From the NCBI GenBank assembly GCA_002343505.1, contig DDQZ01000070.1:155353-219352 (forward strand): a stretch of 64,000 bases of DNA, in the 5' to 3' direction. Source of the stretch: Verrucomicrobiaceae bacterium UBA2429. GTDB lineage: Bacteria > Verrucomicrobiota > Verrucomicrobiia > Verrucomicrobiales > Verrucomicrobiaceae. Numbering within the stretch: position 1 is the first letter of the stretch; each line of letters begins with the position of its first letter. Below the pieces are notes generated by a model. It saw only the letters and a program-made list of their open reading frames with translations, was not told the origin of the DNA and made no database searches. The translations under genes were made by a program, and so were the position numbers. This document shows, piece after piece, positions 7,703 to 16,000 of the stretch.

Positions 7703-9868
7703 ATGAAAGCCCTCCTGACATCCGCTTTCGCCGTGATCTGCCTGACCACGACGCCCCACCTCCATGCCGCCGACACCTCGGCGGCCTCGAAGAAAATTGA
7801 CGAGCTTCTCGCCGCCGGGTGGCGGAAGCAGAAACTCCAGCCCAACGCGCCCGTGGGCGACGAGGTCTTCCTGCGCCGTGCCTATCTGACCGTGGCGGGC
7901 CGCATTCCGACTTATCAGGAGGCCACCGCCTTTTTGAAATCCGAGGCGCCCAACAAGCGCGCCCAGCTTGTGGACGCCCTGCTGGACTCGGAGGGTTACA
8001 CGCATCACTTCCTCAGCTACTGGTCCGACGTGCTGCGCGCCCAGAGCGTCGGCGTGGCAGGCAGCACCACCGCCCAGAATTACCTTAACTTCCTGCGCGA
8101 CTCGCTGAAGACCAACAAACCCTACGACCAGCTCGCGCGCGAGCTCGTCTCCAGCGCGGGCACCTGCTTCGACACCGGCGCCATCGGCTACTACATGCGG
8201 GACCGCGGCATGCCGCTGGACAACCTCTCCAACACCACGCGTGTCTTTCTCGGCACCCGCATGGAGTGCGCCCAATGCCATGACCACCCCTTCGACAAGT
8301 GGACCCAGAAGCAGTTCTACGAGATGGCCGCCTTCACCCACAACATGACCTCCGGGAGCTACCGCAGCACCTCCGCCGACGAGACCAACAAGATGATCCG
8401 CGCGGACAAGACGCTCGACAAGGAGACTCAGGACCTCATGCGCCAGGCCATCACCGAGGTCGTGCGCCCGCTGCGCGACACCCAGGTGGTTCAGAACAAA
8501 GCCGCCATCCGCCTTCCGCACGACTATAAATACTCCGACGCCAACCCCAAGGACGCGGTGCCGGCCGCGGTCATGTTTGGCAAGCCGGTGGAGATCGGCA
8601 AGGAGATCGACCACAGCAAGGCCTTCGCCGAATGGCTGACCTCGCCGGAGAATCCGCGCTTCACCAATCTCATCGCCAACCGGCTCTGGAAAAAGGTCTT
8701 CGGCCTTGCGCTCATTGAGCCCTTGGATGACCTGATGGACAGCAGCACGGCATCGAACCCCGAGCTGATGAAGTATCTCGAGCAGCAGATGGTGGCGCTG
8801 GGCTACGACATGAAGGCTTACCTGCGCATGCTGCTCAACACGCAGACTTTTGCCCGCGAAAGCATCAAGGAAGTCGGCATGGGAGAGCCTTGTTATTTTC
8901 AGGGTCCGGTCTTCCGCCGCATGAGCGCCGAGCAGGCGTGGGACTCCATGATCGCGCTCATCAGCCCCGTGCCCGACCAGTCCAACTGGTCCGCCCGCGA
9001 GCGCGAGCGCGTCGAATCCGAGAAGCGCCACCTGCTGGCCCGGATGCTCGACAAGACCGAGCCCGCCCTGCTCTACCAGGCCGCGAAGGAAGTGGCCGGC
9101 GCCATGCGTGTGCAGAACAAGGAGTTTGACCAGCTTCGCAAAGAACTCGACGAGGCCCGCGCCAAGGAGGACAAGGCCAAGATCAGCGACATCCAGCGCC
9201 GGCTCGGCCAGAGCCAGCGCATCCTGCGCGAGACCGTCTCCCGCTGCTTCCACGCCGCCGCCGAGAAATCCGGCAATGCCGAAGTCAAACAAATGCTCGC
9301 CGAGATGAGCGGGGGCGGTGAGATGGAAATGGCCATGATGAATGCCATGGAGACGCCGCGCCTGGAAGTGCGCGAGCGCGATCTCGAGGGCGCGCTCAAG
9401 GAGCGCTTTCTCAAGGATGCCGAGATGCTCGGTTACAAGGATGAAAAAAGCCGCAAAGGCTATGAGGGTTATCTAAAAACACTCCACCAGACCTGGGTGC
9501 GCGCCGCCGAGCTGCCCTCCCCGGCGCCGCGCGGGCACTTCCTGCGCGAGTTCGGCCAGAGTGACCGCGAGGTCATCGAAAACGCCAGCGACGAAGCCTC
9601 CGTGCCCCAAGCCCTGCTCGTCATGAACGGCTCCATCGGCAGCCAGATCACCAGCGGTTGGTCCGCCCTGATGCTGAACCTGCTCAAGGCGAAGACGCCG
9701 GAGGGAAAGCTCGACGTGCTTTTCCTCAGCCTCTACTCCCGCCAGCCCTCGGACAGCGAGCGCGCCCTGCTTCGCCAGCGCCTGGAAAGCTACGCCGGCA
9801 GCAAGACCGTGTGGGAGGACCTCGCCCTCGCCGCCGTCAGCACCCAGCGCTTCATCTTCATCGAGTAA
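7703..9868 (+). CDS. DUF1549/DUF1553 secreted protein
   Basis: A 721-aa secreted protein of the family abundant in Planctomycetota and Verrucomicrobiota. The start at 7703 gives a signal peptide (MKALLTSAFAVICLTTTPHLHA). DUF1549 occupies roughly residues 30-250 and holds a CAQCHDHPFDKW motif, a CxxCH sequence that could bind heme or metal. DUF1553 follows from about residue 315 (NPRFTNLIANRLWKKVFG). A charged coiled-coil stretch (QLRKELDEARAKEDKAKISD) interrupts the C-terminal half. The next gene encodes a DUF1501 protein, the usual partner. The pair is thought to act outside the cytoplasm in polymer breakdown, but no reaction has been proven for the family as far as I know. Confidence 0.92.
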   Translation: MKALLTSAFAVICLTTTPHLHAADTSAASKKIDELLAAGWRKQKLQPNAPVGDEVFLRRAYLTVAGRIPTYQEATAFLKSEAPNKRAQLVDALLDSEGYTHHFLSYWSDVLRAQSVGVAGSTTAQNYLNFLRDSLKTNKPYDQLARELVSSAGTCFDTGAIGYYMRDRGMPLDNLSNTTRVFLGTRMECAQCHDHPFDKWTQKQFYEMAAFTHNMTSGSYRSTSADETNKMIRADKTLDKETQDLMRQAITEVVRPLRDTQVVQNKAAIRLPHDYKYSDANPKDAVPAAVMFGKPVEIGKEIDHSKAFAEWLTSPENPRFTNLIANRLWKKVFGLALIEPLDDLMDSSTASNPELMKYLEQQMVALGYDMKAYLRMLLNTQTFARESIKEVGMGEPCYFQGPVFRRMSAEQAWDSMIALISPVPDQSNWSARERERVESEKRHLLARMLDKTEPALLYQAAKEVAGAMRVQNKEFDQLRKELDEARAKEDKAKISDIQRRLGQSQRILRETVSRCFHAAAEKSGNAEVKQMLAEMSGGGEMEMAMMNAMETPRLEVRERDLEGALKERFLKDAEMLGYKDEKSRKGYEGYLKTLHQTWVRAAELPSPAPRGHFLREFGQSDREVIENASDEASVPQALLVMNGSIGSQITSGWSALMLNLLKAKTPEGKLDVLFLSLYSRQPSDSERALLRQRLESYAGSKTVWEDLALAAVSTQRFIFIE

Positions 9869-9906
9869 CCCGCGAAACCCACGAAACCACGCAGCCCATT
9901 CCAGCC

Positions 9907-11205
9907 ATGAAAGCCACGAACGAACTCTCCCGCCGCACCGTCATGACACGCATGGCGCAGTCCTGCCTCGGTGTCGGCCTGCTGCCCTCCATGCAGCATC
10001 TGTTTTCCGCCAAAGCGCTCGCCGCAGGCGAGGGAGCCGCCACCGCCATGCAGGCGCCCACGGCGCGCAACGTCATCTTTCTCTACATGACCGGCGGACA
10101 AAGCCATCTCGACACCTGGGACCCGAAACCCGGCAACACCGAGGTCATGGGCGCCACGAAGGCCATCAAGACCAGCGCGGACGGCGTGCTCATCGGCGAA
10201 TACCTGCCGCGCACTGCCAGGCTCATGCACCAGGCATGCGTCATCAACTCCATGGCCACGAACACCGCCGCGCACGAGCAGGCGAACTATTTCATGCACA
10301 CCAGCTACGGCCTGCGCAGCACCATCAAGCATCCCGGTCTCGGCTCGTGGCTGAGCTTTTACCAGGGACCGGGAAACCCCGACCTGCCGCCCTACGTCTT
10401 CATCGGCAATGACAGCCGCCACCCCGGCGCGGGTTACATGGCCAGGAAGCACGGGCCTTTGATGATCAACAACCCCGAGACCGGCCTGCAAAATGTGCGC
10501 CCGCAAAAAGGCGTCACCGATGACCGCTTCGCCATGCGGCGGGACATGGCCCAGGCGCTCGACGCGGAATTCCAAAACCGCTGGGACGTGCCCGGCGTCA
10601 AGGCCTACGCCGACATGTATGACGACGCCGTGCGCATGATGAAGAGTGAGGATCTCGCGGCCTTCGACCTCAGCAAGGAACCCGCCGAACTGCGCGCGAA
10701 ATACGGCAGGGAAACCTTCGGCCAGGGCTGCCTGCTGGCGCGCCGCCTCGTCGAGCATGGCGTGCGCTTCATCGAGGTCTCCCTCGGAAGCTGGGACACC
10801 CACACCGCCAACTTCATCTCCACCCCGCGCCTCTGCGAGACGCTCGACACCGCCCTCAGCGCGCTCGTGCAGGACCTCGACTCGCGCGGCCTGCTCCAGC
10901 AGACCATGATCGTGCTTGCCTCCGAGTTTGGCCGCACGCCGAAGATCAATCAAAATCAGGGTCGTGACCATTACCCCATCTTTTCCTCCGTCATCTTCGG
11001 GGGCGGCATCAAGGGCGGCATCAAGTATGGTGCCACCGACAAGGACGGCGCGCAGATCGCCGCGGACAAAGTCGGCCCGCCCGACCTCAACGCCACCATC
11101 GGCTACGCGCTCGGCCTGCCCCTGAGCCAGGTCATCTACTCGCCCAGCAAGCGCCCCTTCACCGTCGCCGACAAAGGCCAGCCGCTCACGCATTTGTTCG
11201 CGTGA
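9907..11205 (+). CDS. DUF1501 protein with Tat-type signal
   Basis: A 432-aa protein of the DUF1501 family, which sits in the alkaline phosphatase/sulfatase-like superfamily. The start at 9907 follows the upstream gene by 38 bases and yields a twin-arginine leader (SRRTVMTRMAQSCLGVGLLP), so it is probably exported folded. Recognisable blocks are RNVIFLYMTGGQSHLDTWDP, CVINSMATNTAAHEQANYF, EVSLGSWDTH and VLASEFGRTPKINQNQGRDH, the last carrying likely metal-binding His and Asp. It is presumably co-transcribed with the DUF1549/DUF1553 gene. The substrate is unknown. Confidence 0.92.
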   Translation: MKATNELSRRTVMTRMAQSCLGVGLLPSMQHLFSAKALAAGEGAATAMQAPTARNVIFLYMTGGQSHLDTWDPKPGNTEVMGATKAIKTSADGVLIGEYLPRTARLMHQACVINSMATNTAAHEQANYFMHTSYGLRSTIKHPGLGSWLSFYQGPGNPDLPPYVFIGNDSRHPGAGYMARKHGPLMINNPETGLQNVRPQKGVTDDRFAMRRDMAQALDAEFQNRWDVPGVKAYADMYDDAVRMMKSEDLAAFDLSKEPAELRAKYGRETFGQGCLLARRLVEHGVRFIEVSLGSWDTHTANFISTPRLCETLDTALSALVQDLDSRGLLQQTMIVLASEFGRTPKINQNQGRDHYPIFSSVIFGGGIKGGIKYGATDKDGAQIAADKVGPPDLNATIGYALGLPLSQVIYSPSKRPFTVADKGQPLTHLFA

Positions 11206-11211
11206 GCGCGC

Positions 11212-11793
11212 TCAGGCCTCCGCTTCAGGCAGCCCCTGGAAAAGAGCGCTCACATCCACCGAAACCCCGGGCAGCGCCGCGCAAAGCAGCGTCTGCCCGG
11301 CGGAGTGGGTTTCCTGAATTTCGTAGCCGGAGGTTCCCGGCTTGCGGAAGACTTCGAGGCAGCGCTCGCGTCCGTTGATGATCCAATACTCCTCCACACC
11401 CGCCTCCGCATAAATGGGAGCCAGGGCGCGATCCTCGGCCAGAGTGGAGACGGAAACCTCGACCACGAGCTTGGCGGTGGAGGGGTGGCTGTTGAATTCC
11501 TCCTCCCGCCCCTCAATCACGGATAAATCGGGTTCGGGCTCGGAATCTTCCAGAGAAAGAGGGTCTTCTTTGCGGACCCAAAAGCTGCCTCCCAAAGCCT
11601 CAAGCAAAAGGATGAAAAGGCGGCCAGCCAGTTTGATGTGAAGAATGGACTTGGGCATTTTTTCGACAATCACCCCCCGGATGAGTTCCGCGCGCTCGGG
11701 CGCCAGGCCCTTGGCAATCATTTGATGCCACGCCTTCACAGACAGCGGGATCACGCGCTTCTGGAAGCCGGGCTGGTTCAGCAGGTCAATCAT
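11212..11793 (-). CDS. Uma2-family (DUF820) restriction-endonuclease-fold protein
   Basis: A 193-aa protein of the Uma2/DUF820 family, which has a PD-(D/E)XK nuclease fold. The signature residues are visible: EPEPDLSVI (catalytic Asp), AKLVVEVSVST (the E-x-S strand in place of E-x-K) and YAEAGVEEYWIIN. Such proteins are numerous in cyanobacteria and PVC bacteria; their cellular task is poorly understood. It converges on the DUF1501 gene with only six bases between stops. Confidence 0.88.
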   Translation of the reverse strand: MIDLLNQPGFQKRVIPLSVKAWHQMIAKGLAPERAELIRGVIVEKMPKSILHIKLAGRLFILLLEALGGSFWVRKEDPLSLEDSEPEPDLSVIEGREEEFNSHPSTAKLVVEVSVSTLAEDRALAPIYAEAGVEEYWIINGRERCLEVFRKPGTSGYEIQETHSAGQTLLCAALPGVSVDVSALFQGLPEAEA

Positions 11794-11840
11794 GAGCTGA
11801 GATTAAGCGCTCACGGCCCGCGTGACAAGCGCGCTATCAT

Positions 11841-13055
11841 TCAGCCCGCGTCTCGCGCAAGCCCGGGAGTGGCGGCTTCCAACGCCGCGCGCGCGGTGCG
11901 CATGGCCGCATCCGGCACGCTGATGGGGGCCATGTTCGCGCTCATCTCGCGGCCCAGGCGGCAGTCCTCCGCCAGGATTGATTCCACCGCCTTCGCCGTC
12001 TCGCGCGGCGAGTGGCTGCGCAGGCCGCAGCGGCGGGAGAGCAGCATCTCCGCATTCCCCTCCTCCTGGCCCGGCACCACATAATCAATGACAGCCGGAA
12101 CCCGCGCCGCGAGCACTTCGTGCATGATGGCGCCTCCGGCTTTGCAGATCACCACATCATGCGTGCGCAGCAACTCTGGAATGCGCGTGGTCCAGCCAAT
12201 GATGTCCAGCTGCACGCCGGGATGCGCGTCGGTGAAGCGGCGCAGCACATGGTACAGCCGCTGCTTGTGTTTGCCCGCGGGCAGAGTCAGCCGCGCGCCA
12301 TTTTCCAGCAACGGCCTTAGCTCCCGCAAGGTGGCAGCCACATGCCGCGCCGGAGTCGAGGGCAGGTATAAAATCCGCCCATTGTCCGCACGCTTCTCCG
12401 CCTCTCCCGGCAGCGGCTCGATGAACTGCAGACTGACGGGAAAACCCGTGACTCGAATCTTGTCCGCCGGCACCCCCATGCCAATCACCACTGATCTCGA
12501 CTCCTCGTCAGCCACACAATAAAGATCGCTGGGCTGCATGAGCCAGACGCGGTGGATGCTGACAGAGTCGGTGATGATGGTCACCACGGGAGGCGGGCTC
12601 ACGCCTTGATGGCGAAGCACTTGAAGGAGCGCCGCATAGACGGGGTAGGTGCTGATGATCACCCGCGGCTTCAACGCTTCGATCTTGTCCCGCAAGTGAC
12701 GGACCAACGGCAGCAGCCACGGTTGTTTGTCAGGGTCAAAGTCCGACTTCTCCAGCATCCGATAGACCAAACGCCAGGCTGAGGGCATGTGAGTGATCGC
12801 CTGCTGGTAGAGATATTTTAAAACGGCGGCCACTGCCGGCAATGCCTCGGACACCAGATCGCATGTGACAACTTCTTCACCGGGATGAAGACGCCGCACC
12901 GCGCCGGCTGTGGAAGACGCGGCGGTGTTATGGCCGTCGCCAAAACCTGCTGTCAGGACAAGAATCACTGGGGCGCACCGCTCAAGCAAAGGGCCGAAAA
13001 CACAATCAAAAATTAAGCATGTGAAATCACCGTCCGCTTGCGAGGGCAGCCCCAT
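11841..13055 (-). CDS. MGDG synthase-type diacylglycerol glycosyltransferase
   Basis: A 404-aa glycosyltransferase with an N-terminal MGDG-synthase domain (ILVLTAGFGDGHNTAA, the acceptor-side glycine loop) and a C-terminal GT28 domain (DVVICKAGGAIMHEVLAA and PGQEEGNAEML, nucleotide-sugar binding). Family members transfer glucose or galactose to diacylglycerol, or GlcNAc to lipid II. The absence of other mur genes nearby favours a glycolipid role. Its ATG overlaps the stop of the upstream macroglobulin gene in a TAATG, which argues for translational coupling. A GTG at 12968, immediately before the conserved region, is an alternative start that would remove 29 residues. Confidence 0.85.
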   Translation of the reverse strand: MGLPSQADGDFTCLIFDCVFGPLLERCAPVILVLTAGFGDGHNTAASSTAGAVRRLHPGEEVVTCDLVSEALPAVAAVLKYLYQQAITHMPSAWRLVYRMLEKSDFDPDKQPWLLPLVRHLRDKIEALKPRVIISTYPVYAALLQVLRHQGVSPPPVVTIITDSVSIHRVWLMQPSDLYCVADEESRSVVIGMGVPADKIRVTGFPVSLQFIEPLPGEAEKRADNGRILYLPSTPARHVAATLRELRPLLENGARLTLPAGKHKQRLYHVLRRFTDAHPGVQLDIIGWTTRIPELLRTHDVVICKAGGAIMHEVLAARVPAVIDYVVPGQEEGNAEMLLSRRCGLRSHSPRETAKAVESILAEDCRLGREMSANMAPISVPDAAMRTARAALEAATPGLARDAG

Positions 13056-16000
13056 TACCGGCCGGCCACCTGGCCGCCGCTTGAGGGCAGTGTCTTGAGG
13101 CGCTGCGCGGGGCTGAGTCCGTAACGATGCGGCTCGTACATGGCCTCAATGCGCGCGGGCGGGGCGGTGGTGTCGCCCTCGGCGATGACGCGGGCGAGAT
13201 AGCGGAGCTGGAACTTGCCGCCGCGCGGGGCGTAATTGGTGAAGAAGAGGGCGCGGTCGGCGCGGATCTCGCGGTGGTCGCAGTGCCAGGCCTGGATGCC
13301 GGGCGGGAGCTGCGCGCCCTGGCGCTGGTTCTGCGTGTCGAAGTTGGGGTTGATGGCCTCAAGCACGCCGGGCAGGGCGTCGTCTATGGCCAGGTAACGG
13401 TGCGCGCCCTGGCCGATCTCGATCCACAATGTGACAACGACCATGTCACCGACACGCAGGTCATCCGCGCCTCCGAGCTCGCCGCGGTCGAGCAGCTTGG
13501 CGTAGCTGCGGGTGATGGCGTAGCCTTTGTTCTCGCCCTGGAAATCGCGCGCGGGCGGGAAGGCGCGGGCTTCGACGCGTGTGAAGCCCTGGCGCTGCTC
13601 CGGAAGAGTGAGGCGCATGGGTGCGGCGGTGAGCCTGGCGTCCAGCGGCAGGGAAACCTGCGCGCTGCCTGGGTGGGGCGGCACATTGATTTCGGCTTCG
13701 CGCGCGCCCCATTGGACACGGGCCAGGAGCGGCTCCGCGGAGGGCTTGAGGCTGCGCTCGTAGGCGGTGAGAGCGTGGAGTGTCCAGGCATTGGTAAACG
13801 TGTTCCCCCATTCGCCGCGGCCGTTGCGGGAGTTGAGGATGGAGAGCGCGAGGTCCTCGGCGTCCTTCTTCAAACCGAGGTGGGTGCAGACGATGAGGCG
13901 CAGGGCGGGGTTGACACCGCTGCCGGCCCAGTAACTCCAGGCGGGCAGGGGCTTGGCGCCTTTTTTGACAGCGGACGCGGCGAGCATGTCCTTGATCTGC
14001 GCGGCGGGGGAGTTGCACAGGCACATGGCCAGCGCGGTGTAAAGGCGGGCGGTCTCGGGCAGTTGATCGCGCCGGGCATGAAGCAGGTTTTGATAGGACT
14101 CCTGCGGGTGCCCGGCGCGCGCGAGGGTGTAGAGGGCGAGCGCGGCATCGGTGACGCGGTAGAAGTCGGCCTCTTTTTCCAGGCCGCGCAGGCTTTTGAC
14201 GAGGTATTCGACGAGGTCGTTGACTGTCTCCTCCGGCACGAGGGCGCCTGCGGAGCGGGCGCGCAGGAGCACGAAGCCGCCGTAGGCGCTGGCCCAGAGG
14301 GAGGGTTCGCTGCCACCCGGCCAGTAGGCAAGGCCGCCGCGGTCGGTGACCATTTGCAGGAGGCGGTCCACGCCGTTTTGGATGGCGGCGCGGGCTTTGT
14401 CGGCGCTGAGGTGGGCGGGGAAGAGTGTGTGATAACCCCCCAATGCCAGCCAGGGCATGGTGGCGGAGGTGGTCTGCTCGGCGCAGCCGTAGGGATAGCT
14501 GAGGAGGTAGTCCAAAGCGTCCTGGACCTCGAAGAGGCGGGTGGTGCTCAGAGCCACCTGGACCGCGCCCTCACCCTCCAGAAGGGCGGGGTTGATTTTG
14601 GCGGCGAGGTCGGCGGGCGGCCCGGCGGCGCTGACGCGCGCGTAACGCACTTCCTTGAGTTCGGGCACGGGGTGGCGGACTTCGAGGGTGGAGACGGAAC
14701 CGTCGGAGAGGGCGGGCGCTCCAGGACTCCACTTCACCGTGCGGGCGGTCCACTTCCAATCCGCGGAGCCGAGCTTCACAAAACGAGCCGGGAAGGCGAC
14801 GGCGGCGGTTTCATGAGCTTTGAGGGTCACGGTTTGCGTCCAGCTTTTTTCGCCCTCGGCGGGTTTCCGCGCGAGGCTGACGGGGATGAAAAGGCGCTCG
14901 TCACGGATGAAGTCGGCGGTTTCGTCCAGCTCGAGGCGCACTTCCACCTCGCCCTCATGCGCAGTGGTGTTGTGGACCACGGCCTTGAGCAGCACTTCGT
15001 CATCCAGACGGGCAAAGCGCGGCACGACGGGCTCGACCATGAGCGGCTTGTTGACTTTGAAAGCGGCCTCGCCGTGGCCGAAGCGGTCCGCGCCATGGGT
15101 GACGACGGCCATGAGACGGTAGCGGGTGAGATTGTCGGGCGCTTTGACCGTGGTGCTGACGCGGCCCTGGGCGTCGGTGAGGGCGGTGGCGATCCAAAGC
15201 GGTGTGGCGACGAAGTTTTTGCGCACCAGCACATCGGGGACGCCCTCCTCTCCTCCGCCGCCGACGAGGAAGCCCTTGTTGCCCCGGCTGCGCGCGGCGG
15301 AGTCCTCGTCGAGCAGGTCGTCGAAGGAGGTGTGGTTGTCCACGGCCAGCGGGCGCGGCTCGTGGAAATAGGCGGAGGGATCCGGCGTCTGGTGGCTGAC
15401 GAGACTGAGCACGCCCTCGTCGCTGGCGTAAAGCGCAACCTCGGCTCCGGCAACGGGCGCGCCTTTGGCATCGCTGACGGTGAGGGAGACGGGCAGCTCG
15501 CCGCCGGGCAGGACTTCCTCTGACGCGGGCTGGATGTCCACGGCAAGAACCTTTGCCTTCGAGTCCACGAGCAGCTCACAGTAGCCGAGCTTGTATTCGG
15601 GCATTTTGTGCTGCTTCGGACTGGCCTCACTGCCCCGGATGACGAGCACGGAGACAAAGACATTCGGCACCTCCTCCTCCTGGATGGGCACACGCACCAC
15701 GGGCTGGTCGGGCGAGATTTGCGTGACGAAGTGGCGGTGGACTTTGTTCCTCTCCACACTGACGAGAGCGGTGCCGGCGATGGGGGTCTTCACCACGATG
15801 ACCGCCTCCTCGCCCGGCTTGAGAGTCTTCTTCTCCGGTTGGAGATTGATGCGCGCGCCGTCCTCCATAGCCCAGGGGAATTCGCCGCCGCCGATAACGT
15901 AAAGCGGCATCCGGGAGAGCACCTTCCGGCCCTGGGCGTCCTGGGTGGTGGCAGTAACGAAGTAGGCGCCGCCGCGCGCGGGCTTGAAGCGGATGACCGC